64,000 nucleotides of DNA from Seminavis robusta (lineage: Eukaryota; Bacillariophyta; Bacillariophyceae; Naviculales; Naviculaceae): contig CAICTM010000142.1 in assembly GCA_903772945.1 (NCBI GenBank), positions 1-64,000 on the forward strand. Reading direction: 5' to 3'. Made by a program: the position numbers and the translations under genes. The notes under the pieces are model-generated. The model was not told where the DNA came from and did not search any database. It saw only the letters and a list, made by a program, of their open reading frames with translations. Below, in pieces: positions 51,977 through 62,122 of this stretch. The stretch's first letter is position 1. Each line of letters begins with the position of its first letter.

Positions 51977-53086
51977 GGTCTCCTTCCTTCCTTATCTCGA
52001 TCAATGAATTTATCTCTGGGGTAGCTACCGGCAGCTCGTGTTATCCTATGAATGAATGAATCACACACACTTGCTGCGATCTCCCGGGATCCACCACTAT
52101 CTATCTATAGCCTCTCTACTCTATGCACTTTCTCCAATGTCAACTTGCCCACAAGCAACATCCAAGTCATGCTGCGAAGGCTAGTAGGCGGCGGAGGAAC
52201 TTTTAGAAGCTGCGCAGGGCTGTCGTGTTAGTGCTGCAATTCCCTGTTTTGCTTTTTTGGCTTCTTTCACGTCTGATGCCAACAGGATGACCCTTCTACG
52301 AAATAGCCTCAGTTATTAGATACTACAAGTCTACAAGTATGGATCCTTGCAAATGAGTTACTTCTCAATGCATGAGATATGATACAATCTCAGTTGCTTG
52401 TCAAATCCACATCAGCTATTCAGCTACTAGAATCTATTTCGGCACAAGCAAGGAAATGGCCACACAGCAAAGGTGCCGTCCAAATGATTATCTATTGGTA
52501 CATGTATCTTCTGCTCACTTCGGAGCCTGTAATCACTATGCTACCGAAGATGCTACATTTAGCTAGCTAGCTACAAGCTAGAGCTGAAGCAGTGGCCAAA
52601 ACAGATCCGGTAGATGCATGCTATAGCAAACCAGAGAAATGACACCCACAAGATGCCAACGTATTGGTTTGTTTGTGTCAGAACCAAGCTCTGGAAGTGC
52701 TTGTACCAATGGCTGTGAATTCTGGTATCGGTAGCAATCATTTGGGTAGCGAAATCACCACCCGATGTTACATAGTCTAGCTAGCAGCTAGCTAGCTAGA
52801 GCTGTCTAGATACCGGTAGCTAATGCACTCTTTGAGAGCTGTGAGCTTGCTCAAGTCCAGAGATCAAAAAGTACGAGTACGGATCTGTGCTGGTGGCACT
52901 TCTAATAGTACTGTATCTAAATATCAAGTTCAGTGCGAAATATTGCTTGTGCATCTTTTCTTTGTTGAGAGAAAGAAAGCCTTTCTGCCTGCTTGCATTC
53001 CCATCCATGCACTTGGCAGGGACCCATACCCAAAACACCGTCGCATTGGATGCAACTAATTAATTGTGTCAGTATAATATTCCGCC
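51977..53086. other. Divergent intergenic region
   Basis: 1.1 kb between divergent genes. It includes several AGCTAGCT palindromes (52561-52571, 52777-52799) and ATACCGGTAG at 52810-52819. No gene is supported. Confidence 0.5.
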
Positions 53087-55432
53087 ATGGCCAAGTCTCA
53101 AAACCCGGTGGAATCTCACCGCCGCAAACAACGGTCAAAGGAAGTCAAGAAGCTCAAGGAGCAGAGGATCAAGGAACGAGATGATCGTGTCAAGAAGAGC
53201 AAGACGGTGGGAGAAGTCAAGAAGGAAATAAAAGACTTTGAATTTCGCCACAAGCATCAACTGAACCAACACGACATCAAGTCCAAACTGGATCGGCTGA
53301 AAAAGGAACTCAAATTGGTACAAGAGTATGAGGCACAAAAAGCAAAAGAGCCATCACCGGCCGATGCCAAGCGATATGCCGCCAATCAAAAATTTGTCAA
53401 GCTGGATCGACCGGAAATGTCTGTCTATTACGATCCGCAATACAATCCTTACGGGGCTCCTCCACCGGGCAAGCCCATGTTGTTTCATCGCTATGGAGGG
53501 GGTGTCACCATGAATATTCAAGAAGCCATTGTTCCAGGAGAGCAATTGCCTCTGCATTTACAACAACAGCAACAACAACAAGCCAGGAATAATATTCCAC
53601 CACCACCACCACAGCACAACAATCCACCATTATTATCCAACCAAAATCGAGATAATAATAATCATGCCCAACAACAGCAATATGCACAAGCACCACCAGA
53701 CCAAAAAATAGAACCTGATCAATCCACTCAAGAAAAGATCCCCCCACCCCCTCCTCCACCACCACCAAGTGATAAACCACCACCACCTCCACCACCACCA
53801 CCCAAGGAAGAACCACCACCGCCCCCGGTTCGTAAAGAAGACATTCCCGATTTGCCCGCCCCTTCTGAATCGGTGCAACGGACCCGTAAAATTCGCCGGA
53901 AAAAAGGAGCGAACCCGATAAATGCCGATATTTGGGCATCGAATGAAGAAGTACATTACGAACGGGAAATTCATCAAGTCGATTTGGAAGACGTCGGAAA
54001 ATCACTACTACAGCAAGAACAAGAAGAAGAAGAAGAAAAGGACGAATGGCATTACCGGGACACTTCAGGAAATCAACAGGGACCCTTTAGCACGGAACAC
54101 ATGAAGGCGTGGCATGGAATGGGGTATTTCCCACCCCACACGCCCGTCAAGAAAACGGGGAAACATGCCGATTTTGTGCCGGTGGGAACTCTGGGGGCCA
54201 ATGTCTTTGTCTTGAAAATCAAGAACAACCATAACAACAAAAAGAAGAAACCCAAAAAGAAAAAGAATCAAAAGGGGCAAGAACAAAAAGAAAAGGAGGA
54301 ATCGGCCGTGCAGGCCAGAATTGCCGCTCTCAAGAAACAACAGTCCGCACCACCTGCCGATAGTAGTATACCAAAGACGGAGGAAGTAGCAGAAGCAGTG
54401 GAGGAAGTAGTACAAGCTGACCAAGTAGAGGAAGACTCGGTACAGGCTCGAATAGCCGCTCTACGGCAGGCTCGAATCCAGGACGAAAAACCGCAGGGAG
54501 ACGACACCCAACAACAACAACAACAACAACCAGCTGCAGATCAGGAAGAAGAACCGCCAGGCGAATCGGTCCAAGAGCGGATTGCTGCATTGCGGGGTGA
54601 CAGAGAAATGGAAGCGGTAAATGACCGGACAGAAGAAGGGAATGCATCCGTTCAAGACCGCATTGCGGCCCTGCGAGGAGAAAAGCTAGAAACGACAGAA
54701 GAGCAGTCGGTGCAAGATCGTATCAATGCATTGAAACAATCCTCTGCTCCATCGGTGGAGGAAGCGACAGCTGTGGATGGCCCGGTGGAGGCCCCTGCCA
54801 ATCAGGAGCAAGTCGGCGAACCTCCTGCTCCATATCCCGTGGACGAAGAAGGAGTTGCCCCGTATCCAGTAGACGAAGGCGCCGCATACCCACAGGACGC
54901 CATGGCAGCATATCCTGTCGACGAATCGAATGGTGATGCCGTTGCTCCCTATCCTGTCGATGAATCGTATGGTGATGCCGTTGCCCCTTATCCCGTGGAT
55001 GAACCGAACGATGATGCCGTTGCCCCCTATCCCGTGGATGAAGCGAATGATGATGCCGTTGCCCCTTATCCCATGGACGAAGCGAATGACAATGCCGTTG
55101 CCCCTTATCCTGCGGGCGACGACGATTATGCTGTAGCACCGTACCCAACCACGGACGAGTACCCAGCCTATCCAACAGGAGACGATGACCAACCTGCCTA
55201 CCCCGTCACGGACGACTACCCAGTGACGGACGATTATCCTGCTGCGGATGACGCCTACCCTGTCACGGACGCATATCCAGTAGACGACAATGATGCAACA
55301 CCAGCCTATCCCGTCGAGACTAATACGGCTGATGGCAGCGAAGAACCCGCAAAGAAAAAGCTCAAGGTTGACAAGGCGGTGGTCTCCTTGCTGCCCTCGC
55401 ATTTGCAAAAGCGCCGCAAGGGCAAGAAATGA
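53087..55432 (+). CDS. WBP11-like splicing factor fused to a GYF domain (781 aa)
   Basis: ATG 53087, single exon. Residues 1-90 match the WBP11 (Npw38-binding) N-terminal domain (KSQNPVESHRRKQRSKEVKK, then VKKEIKDFEF), and SVYYDPQYNPYGAPPPGKP follows, as in WBP11. Residues ~155-270 hold polyQ and long polyproline runs, the kind of ligand bound by WW and GYF domains. A GYF domain follows at ~318-370 with the signature GPFSTEHMKAWHGMGYF. Then come five copies of (S)VQ(A/E/D)RIAAL(R/K) between ~405 and 552, and a C-terminal array of (V)APYPVDE-like units (~583-755). The C-terminus is basic (KKLKVDKAVVSLLP, HLQKRRKGKK). WBP11 takes part in pre-mRNA splicing; the GYF domain would let the protein bind proline-rich spliceosome proteins. 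Confidence 0.85.
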   Translation: MAKSQNPVESHRRKQRSKEVKKLKEQRIKERDDRVKKSKTVGEVKKEIKDFEFRHKHQLNQHDIKSKLDRLKKELKLVQEYEAQKAKEPSPADAKRYAANQKFVKLDRPEMSVYYDPQYNPYGAPPPGKPMLFHRYGGGVTMNIQEAIVPGEQLPLHLQQQQQQQARNNIPPPPPQHNNPPLLSNQNRDNNNHAQQQQYAQAPPDQKIEPDQSTQEKIPPPPPPPPPSDKPPPPPPPPPKEEPPPPPVRKEDIPDLPAPSESVQRTRKIRRKKGANPINADIWASNEEVHYEREIHQVDLEDVGKSLLQQEQEEEEEKDEWHYRDTSGNQQGPFSTEHMKAWHGMGYFPPHTPVKKTGKHADFVPVGTLGANVFVLKIKNNHNNKKKKPKKKKNQKGQEQKEKEESAVQARIAALKKQQSAPPADSSIPKTEEVAEAVEEVVQADQVEEDSVQARIAALRQARIQDEKPQGDDTQQQQQQQPAADQEEEPPGESVQERIAALRGDREMEAVNDRTEEGNASVQDRIAALRGEKLETTEEQSVQDRINALKQSSAPSVEEATAVDGPVEAPANQEQVGEPPAPYPVDEEGVAPYPVDEGAAYPQDAMAAYPVDESNGDAVAPYPVDESYGDAVAPYPVDEPNDDAVAPYPVDEANDDAVAPYPMDEANDNAVAPYPAGDDDYAVAPYPTTDEYPAYPTGDDDQPAYPVTDDYPVTDDYPAADDAYPVTDAYPVDDNDATPAYPVETNTADGSEEPAKKKLKVDKAVVSLLPSHLQKRRKGKK

Positions 55433-55786
55433 ATTAATTTTATGAACTGCAGGTGACCGGGTATGCTCTGTACGACTTGTTGCCTACCCCATTGGCAAGG
55501 CGATAACTACTGCGGCTAATGTGGAGCCAAGAAGAACTGGGTGTAGAGTAAAACTAACAATTCGAAGCCTATCTTACAAACACTGTAACCTTGGTCAATA
55601 AATCAGTCTTAAACCTGTTAACATAATAATAGCAAGATACCTTTTGACAGACCACCACAGAAAGGAGAAGAAAATTTACGGCTCTTCTCCTGCTAGTGGC
55701 CAAAGGTTTCCAGAGCAAACATCAAGACTGATCAGTTGCAATGATACCCAACCTCTCACTGGCAGCTGATTGCTTGATTAGTTTCA
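55433..55786. other. Convergent intergenic region
   Basis: 354 bp of 3' UTRs. A polyadenylation-like AATAAA is at about 55600 for the plus-strand gene. Nothing else is seen. Confidence 0.5.
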
Positions 55787-56725
55787 TCAAAGCACTCGTA
55801 GGGATAGCATGAGACTGCTACCCAGAATCATTATTTGCAACACACTGGACCATCGTACGACATTGCTGCTGGATGATTCTGCAGGGGTATCGTTCCCATC
55901 GGCTGCTGTCCATCCCTCGTCTACGGAGCAACACTTTCCATGAACATCTTCCATTATTTCACATACAGTTTCATTGGTGGAGAATCGAGCAATTTGGTGG
56001 ATATCAGCACACGTGAGGTCATTCTCCACGACCACGTACTCATTGACAAAGTAACCGTCGGGACACAGCGAACAAGTTTCGGGTGGTGTGGTGCCAGGAC
56101 ATTCGCAATAGGACGCCAAATCCACTGGGATATCGGATTTGAGCTCCTGACATTGTTTGGGTGTGGAAACGAGGAATTCCGTGGCAATATCTCCGCAGTA
56201 CAGATTCCTATCAAACGGGAGGCCTTTGTCGGGTTTGGGAGGAAATGCACCAGTGGGACAGAGGGTGCAGGTAGGAACGACTTTGGGACAATCACACCAA
56301 AAGGCGTACTTGGCCTGTAGCAGAGAGCATGATTGGTCGCCATCCACTTTAGGAACATTTAGAATGTCAGCGCAGGTAACTCCTGGCACATCCGGAAGCT
56401 CTCGATCCAGGTTAACATCGACGGAGCCATTGGGACACAGATCGCACGTTTCCGTGACATGATCAGGAACTTCACATCCGCAAAAGGCCACTCCAGCAAC
56501 TCGATTGAGATGACAGATCTCTGAATCTTTCGAATCCAGCATGGCGTCGTACTCCCAATCGGAACAGTTCATTGCACCAATCACCTTGGCACCGGCCTCT
56601 TCACTCAAGGGAATGTCGCAAGGGGTGCAGTTCATATACTGTGCATGAGAGACCCCCACCATGCAGATGGATACGATCCAAGCAAAGGTAGTACTACTAG
56701 TAGTAGATCTGCGGACTGTCATCAT
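55787..56725 (-). CDS. Secreted Cys-rich four-repeat protein, possibly GPI-anchored (312 aa)
   Basis: The start is ATG 56725, the first ATG in the frame and followed by a second ATG. A signal peptide (MMTVRRSTTSSTTFAWIVSI to VSHA) with cleavage near SHA|QY fits. Four Cys-rich modules of about 65-70 residues follow, each opening with C-x-x-C-P(x)G-like sequence (CTPCDIPL, CDLCPNGSV, CTLCPTGA, CSLCPDGY) and containing T-C-A-D-I and C-x-C elements. The last ~25 residues form a Ser-rich then hydrophobic tail (SVLQIMILGSSLMLSLRVL) that fits a GPI signal or a membrane anchor. No enzyme motif is seen. Modules of this type are widespread in diatoms and function is unknown, so an extracellular or cell-wall role is inferred. 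Confidence 0.75.
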   Translation of the reverse strand: MMTVRRSTTSSTTFAWIVSICMVGVSHAQYMNCTPCDIPLSEEAGAKVIGAMNCSDWEYDAMLDSKDSEICHLNRVAGVAFCGCEVPDHVTETCDLCPNGSVDVNLDRELPDVPGVTCADILNVPKVDGDQSCSLLQAKYAFWCDCPKVVPTCTLCPTGAFPPKPDKGLPFDRNLYCGDIATEFLVSTPKQCQELKSDIPVDLASYCECPGTTPPETCSLCPDGYFVNEYVVVENDLTCADIHQIARFSTNETVCEIMEDVHGKCCSVDEGWTAADGNDTPAESSSSNVVRWSSVLQIMILGSSLMLSLRVL

Positions 56726-57730
56726 GGTTGCTTGCTTGTCTTTCTCTGCGATCGGATTGGAAAATGAAAGAATTGTGAGGCGACCATGAAGAGTGATTGA
56801 GTTTTGAATTTGAATGGTGTCACAGCGTAACGTCTGTTCTAAAGAGGGGAACAAAAATCTACCAACCGTTAAAATCCGAACTCGTCGCAATCCACCCCCA
56901 GAAAGACCAAAGGGACCTTCCTTGGTACCTGTGTCTAGCTAGTACTCTAGTAGGCTGTCCAGGCTCCTGCTTTGACCAACTTGATCTGCTTGTGTGAACT
57001 AGATAGATCTAGGAAGAGCATCTCTCGTTTTCATGTACTGTACCTCTAGAGATAGCTACCGGTAGCTAGCAAGAGAGGAGGGAAGGTTGAAAGGAAAGAT
57101 CAAATTGCCTCTATTTTAGATCTGTTGTGTCAAGCCCAATGAAAGAAAGTTCATAGGTGTGATTTCAAGCTTTTGTCACCTGGTATGTTCTTGCATCCCA
57201 AGCCCTTTCCTACTCCATTGGGTGAGGACACCACAATGCCCAACCTCTGGCAGATAACTACCCCCTCGCTCATTCATCTTCTAACCGAATGAACGAACCT
57301 TTCCAAATGGCTTGGTAGCAAACTACATATATATTATAGCCACAGCTTGGATTCAGGATGACAAAGTCAAAGAGCAAAGGCACTGGAGGGTGGATAGTTA
57401 GTTGTTGAGGCAAGAAACGGCTGCCCCCAAATTGTGACGATCAGAAGCTGCTCCTGCGTTCAATACCACGAAGCAAACGATCGTTGGAACGATCTAACTG
57501 TTTTTGAATCCTACTCAAGATCTCTTCCATTCACTTTTCAAGGGTGCTTCGTCCCTTCTCCATCATCGTCCACGCTGCAGCAACCAAAGCAAGTTGGGTA
57601 GCATCCTTTGTCCTTGTCTCCAGTTAGTTGTTGCTTGTTCACTGAAACCATCAATCGACGCACCGCTGCTGTGACTTGAGTATCCTTACCATTGTAACTA
57701 TCATACCGGTATCATATTATAGCTAGCAAG
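56726..57730. other. Divergent intergenic region
   Basis: About 1 kb between divergent genes. GCTACCGGTAGCTAGC at 57055-57070 combines both palindromic motifs of this window. A TATATATATTATAGCC stretch at 57327-57342 is AT-rich. No gene is supported. Confidence 0.5.
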
Positions 57731-58603
57731 ATGACAAAGACGCTTGAATTGCCGTATCTGGTGTGCTGCTCGTGCCAAACTGAATTCACGAAAGAGAATT
57801 ATCCGCTCATGTCGAAATCGTGTGCTCATTCCATGTGTGTGCAGTGCATCCAAAAGCGAGATAGCAACAACAACAATGACAACAAACCAGCATCGTTCTG
57901 TGCGTGTCCTGTTTGCCAAGCACCCAAAGCCTTTCACTTGCAGCATTGCCATCCCAATTTGTTGGCCATTGCAGCATTGGACGTCATGGAGCAGTGTGTA
58001 CACATTCTGAAGGAGCAATCCAAGGAAATTCAGAAGCTCGAACAAACGCAAAGTTCTTCGGCAAAGCGAGGCTTGATTCCTGCCAAAAAGCGGGTCTCGT
58101 TGTGCCTCGACAATACTGAGAACAGTCCAACTAACAACAATGCTGGTAGTTCAAAAGAGGCAGCAGCGGCCAATGCGGCGGAAACCAGCTCGCCTCTGGA
58201 AGCACCGCAACAACAAAAACAAGGCAAGAAGAAGAAGACAGCCAAAACCAACCAAAAGAAGAGCAAGTCTGTCGTGACGGATTTGACCGATTTAACCTCC
58301 CCGGAAAACAAAGTCGAACAACAGAAGCTAATCAAGCCGATAGAACCTGGCAAGGAACGCCTCGTGTGGATCAAGTTTGACGGCAATGACCAATTAGCAT
58401 TTCTGCTGGCTGTGAAAGACGACAAGGCCAATATTCGCTGGGATGGATACAAGTACGAACAATGGATCGATGCGGATCGTATTCGAGAATTAGATGACCT
58501 GTCGGGATCGGGTACTCGGTCCAGACGCAAACGAGGGCAGCAACAGACGGAGCATGAATCCAAGCAGCTCAACCAAAAGCGCCGCACGACAAAGGGCCAG
58601 TAA
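57731..58603 (+). CDS. RING-finger protein with a C-terminal Tudor-like domain (290 aa)
   Basis: ATG 57731. An N-terminal C3HC4 RING finger has all eight ligands: C12, C15, C31, H33, C36, C39, C59 and C62, with an Asn/Asp-rich insertion (45-52) between the halves. RING fingers recruit E2 enzymes, so a ubiquitin-ligase role is expected. A helical segment follows (LLAIAALDVMEQCVHILKEQ), then Lys-rich linkers (GKKKKTAKTNQKKSKS), and near the C-terminus (~210-255) a small beta domain, VWIKFDGNDQLAFLLAVKDD...IRWDGYKYEQWIDADRI, that resembles Tudor/chromo barrels. The basic tail (RSRRKRGQQ, QKRRTTKGQ) suggests nuclear localisation. A chromatin-linked ligase is a reasonable inference. A polyadenylation-like AATAAA lies ~145 bases downstream. 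Confidence 0.75.
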   Translation: MTKTLELPYLVCCSCQTEFTKENYPLMSKSCAHSMCVQCIQKRDSNNNNDNKPASFCACPVCQAPKAFHLQHCHPNLLAIAALDVMEQCVHILKEQSKEIQKLEQTQSSSAKRGLIPAKKRVSLCLDNTENSPTNNNAGSSKEAAAANAAETSSPLEAPQQQKQGKKKKTAKTNQKKSKSVVTDLTDLTSPENKVEQQKLIKPIEPGKERLVWIKFDGNDQLAFLLAVKDDKANIRWDGYKYEQWIDADRIRELDDLSGSGTRSRRKRGQQQTEHESKQLNQKRRTTKGQ

Positions 58604-59468
58604 GAGAATGGATGCAGGTTGACAAACAGTCTTTCGTCGTCAAGTGTCGTGCAGAATGTGCATCTTGGGTAGCAAAATGGAATCGAATTGCTCTCAAGAT
58701 GCTGCAAGTATTCATGTTCAGGTTCCTATTTCACCCATGTTCTCATATAATAAAGTTTCGTAGTAGATGATCATTCATATTCGTCAACCTAGACCTAGCT
58801 ATATTTTTTGTTTCATGCCCCAGAGGTTCCAGTACTTGGCACGCTGATAGGATACCGGTAGGAAGAACGAACAAGGCCAAAGATGGATGGATGAACCAGC
58901 CTCAAGTATCCATCGAAGCGAACACAATGTGTTGCTAGCTAGTCTATTAGTATTCTCTCTCAGATCTTGCACCGTTGAAAGTCCCCAGAAAACTCAGGGA
59001 TGCCAAAAGGTGCGGCTCTACATAGCTAGATTGACTGTGCTGTGATCTACGGTATTGAGTTTTGTTCTGAAAGAGTCTTCTATTGATCTCATTAGACTGA
59101 TAGGCTGCTGCTTGTCGACTCTCCGTTAGTTATCTTTTGTAGAGTACAGCAATTTTCTCTGCGCTCGTAGCCATTTCAAATGCGGAATCATCCGCTCCTC
59201 CAAAATAATACTCCAAATCCAGCTTCTATATGATTCTTACTATCCATTCTCTTCCGCTTCCATTCCTGATTGAGCTGCTGCGCACGCACACAGTGAGTGA
59301 CCACACACGAACAAAAACAAACTTCGTGCGAGGCCCTTGGCGTCCAGCATTTGCAATCCGTGTTCTCCAGTTTTTTTCTCCATTCTTCATCTTCTTCATT
59401 GTTCTCATGTACTATTGATTCATTGCAGTAGTGTTTGTATATGTACCATATGCATGTCTGTCATGTGT
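58604..59468. other. Convergent intergenic region
   Basis: 3' UTRs of convergent genes, with GATACCGGTAGG at about 58851. No gene or RNA seen. Confidence 0.5.
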
Positions 59469-61277
59469 TTACCTGCCGCCGCGTCCACCTCGACCACCCA
59501 TTCCACCACCACCGCGGTCTCCTCTGCCGCCACCATCACGACGTCGGTGGCCTCCTCCTCCTCTTCTGCCATCACCACCACCACCGCCATATCGATTGGA
59601 TCCGCCATTGTTGTGACTTGGCGACCCACTGCGGTAGTTTCCGCCTCCTCCTCCACGACGTTGCTGCGCTTCTCGGCGAGCTCGTTGCTCCGCCGTCTTT
59701 TGATCCACCTCCAGGATCCTTCCCATCAAACGAATGGGTTCTTCTTTGTGTTGACTGACAGCTTTCATGACAGGATTAATGGAGTCGTAGTCCACAAACG
59801 CAATGCCACGATGAGCTGCCACAGTAATGCCCACCACCCGAGATTTGGTTTGTCCCGCAAAGGGTTCAAAGACTCCCAAAACATCGGATTCTTTGGTGTT
59901 GTCGGGTAGGTTCTTAATAACAAGAGTGCAGTCAGGATCGCGTTTGGGTGGTCGCATGTTGTTGCCCATCTTGTGGTTGTTGTTGCTGCTGCTGTTGTTG
60001 TTATTATTATTGGCATTGTTGTTGTTGTTGGAGTTGCTGCTATTGGTGTTGTTGTTGCCTCCCGCATTACTGTTGGAGTTGCTGCTATCTTTCTTGTTGT
60101 CATTGCTGCCCGGTGTCGGTGGTTTTTCCATGGGTACGGGAGGTTTGGGTGGAGGTTTGACAGCTGTAGGCGGAGGGGCTGTCTTGACGGCAGCAGAAGC
60201 CGCCGGCGCCCCGGCCACCAAGCTGGCCCATGATCCAGGTGGAGGCTTTGGGGCAGGCGATGGAGGTGGAACAGGAGATTTGCGCCCAGCATCTGCGACT
60301 GTGGCAATCTCTTTGATTTTTTTGTTGCCCTTCCTATTGGAGGGTTGCTGTTCTTTTTCAGACTCTTCCTTCTTTGCAGCTTTGTTGTTCTCCTTCTTGG
60401 GTTTGTCAGCTTTTGCCGGCTTGGGTGGTGGGGTTGGCAGTTCCTCCTTGGTCTCTTCCACGCCTCCACCAGGCGCCTCCTCCTCCACTTCCTCGACAGG
60501 CGGAACAGGAGAAGCAGCCTCCACCACGGGTTTCTTTTCTTCTTCCACTACCTTAGGTTCTTCTACAACTACTTCTGGAGGGGCTGGTGTTTGTTGTGGT
60601 GTTGGTTGCTCAGGAACAGCAGGGGGTGCTGGCTGCTCAGGAGGAACTGGTTCAGGAGCTGGTTCGCTAACGACTGGGGGAGCAGCTACAGGTACAGGTT
60701 CCGTGGCGACGACTGGAGGCGGAGCCTCAGCAACAACAGGAGGAGGAACGACTTCTGCCGTGTCCTTGAGGAAGCGTAGAATATCGTTGTGGACGTACCA
60801 GCTCTTTTTGGTTCCTGCCGTACGAGGCAACAGAAAGAAGGTATGAACAAAACTCTTCCAGATGGGATCATCCACAGCAGCATCCTCGTCTTCCGTGGCA
60901 ATGGGAGTGTAAGCGACCTTTCCAGTGACAACCAAGAGAGCTCCACCATTGACACTTTGCTGAGCATCAATGGCACCGTGTCCCAGTTCTAGGCGAAAGG
61001 CAAAATCTGGCATTGAAAATCGATCCTTCAGTTTCTCCGGATTGCTTTTGTAGTCCGTTTCGTAGGGCACAGATTCCGTCGGTTCCGTGCCTAAGCCGTC
61101 CGTCATGAGAGACGTTGGTTCGTACAGAGGACAAATCTTCTTTGGGTCGTCCAGCATTCCACCATAGTATTGCCGTACAAAGCGAATGCCAAAGGCAGTT
61201 ACGCCCTGAGGACCTGACGACTGCTGGCCATCAGGAGGAGGGCTCCGATTCCCTCGAGGCGTCGAAGCACCACTCAT
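59469..61277 (-). CDS. G3BP-like RNA-binding protein (NTF2 + RRM + RGG), 602 aa
   Basis: ATG 61277. The domain order is that of G3BP. An NTF2-like domain lies at about 25-170 (VTAFGIRFVRQYYGGMLDDP, GHGAIDAQQSVNGGALLVVT, FVHTFFLLPR, WYVHNDILRFL). A long acidic/proline-valine linker follows (~175-320). An Asn-rich run at ~395-440 leads into an RRM at ~450-528 with RNP2-like LVIKNL and RNP1-like RGIAFVDY. The C-terminus is an RGG/Gly-rich tail (~540-602). In animals G3BP proteins nucleate stress granules through NTF2 dimerisation and RNA binding. The full domain set argues that this gene is the diatom counterpart. The plus-strand frame opposite the low-complexity parts is an artefact. Confidence 0.9.
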   Translation of the reverse strand: MSGASTPRGNRSPPPDGQQSSGPQGVTAFGIRFVRQYYGGMLDDPKKICPLYEPTSLMTDGLGTEPTESVPYETDYKSNPEKLKDRFSMPDFAFRLELGHGAIDAQQSVNGGALLVVTGKVAYTPIATEDEDAAVDDPIWKSFVHTFFLLPRTAGTKKSWYVHNDILRFLKDTAEVVPPPVVAEAPPPVVATEPVPVAAPPVVSEPAPEPVPPEQPAPPAVPEQPTPQQTPAPPEVVVEEPKVVEEEKKPVVEAASPVPPVEEVEEEAPGGGVEETKEELPTPPPKPAKADKPKKENNKAAKKEESEKEQQPSNRKGNKKIKEIATVADAGRKSPVPPPSPAPKPPPGSWASLVAGAPAASAAVKTAPPPTAVKPPPKPPVPMEKPPTPGSNDNKKDSSNSNSNAGGNNNTNSSNSNNNNNANNNNNNSSSNNNHKMGNNMRPPKRDPDCTLVIKNLPDNTKESDVLGVFEPFAGQTKSRVVGITVAAHRGIAFVDYDSINPVMKAVSQHKEEPIRLMGRILEVDQKTAEQRARREAQQRRGGGGGNYRSGSPSHNNGGSNRYGGGGGDGRRGGGGHRRRDGGGRGDRGGGGMGGRGGRGGR

Positions 61278-62122
61278 CCTACGCTACTGTCTGTTTGTCT
61301 GTCTAACTTGAGAACAATCAATCGATCGATCGATCGATGGAATTGTTTTGGTTCAATTGCCAGCAATGCCACTTCTTTCTTTCTTCAACCAACCAGCCCA
61401 CACGCCGAGAAGAGAAGGTTGTCTCTTGTTGCTGTCAGCAATAATAGCCTATCTGACAGACACAAACAAGGACAACCACCCTACTACAACAACAACAAAA
61501 AGATAACTGTCCGCTTGACAGATCAATCTTGTTGATGTGGATGATACGGCATGTAGCTATCTAGTAGTACTACCGGTAGCAAGAGTGGAACCTAACGTTA
61601 CTCTGCTGATTTCAATGCCCTTTTTCAATCTCGTGTCCTTGCCAAGGATATCATTCATTCGATCGTCGTGTGCCGCAACGAACCCAAGGAAAAAGACCAA
61701 CGCCGACCGCGCCACAGCGCACACCTCAAGCGAAGCCATACATTGTCAGGTTATGAGCCGTATTTAGGCTCCAGGCTGGATCTACATAGCAACAGTCGAA
61801 ACCTATGAAATCTATTTAGCTACCTCTGGCTAGACGTTGTACGGTAGGTATCTCTGTGCTCCATCATCGGGTTGCTGTCGTCTACATGTATTTGGCATCG
61901 ACATCTCCTCACGGCGCCCTAGTAGCAGATTTTGAAATCCTGAAGAGCAGCAAAGCAACCGTCACCACCTCATGATTGATCCACACTAGGCAGCTTGTAC
62001 CCGGTAGCTTGCGCCGAAATGACTCCTAATCACGTGGTTCCATTGCTTAGAATAGTAGCCCAATTCAATATTCTTAGTTACAGGCATGTAGGTCACTCAC
62101 TACACTATGAAAGGCTACTATC
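61278..62122. other. Intergenic region
   Basis: Begins with a (GATC)n tract at 61320-61336 just upstream of the G3BP start, followed by TACCGGTAG at 61571. No gene is supported. Confidence 0.5.

Noticed and set aside
59827-60846. 339-codon plus-strand frame opposite the G3BP-like gene
   Set aside because: Composition (Leu, Gly, Ser, Thr runs) is the mirror of the Asn/Pro/Val linker on the minus strand, and the minus strand carries the NTF2, RRM and RGG domains.
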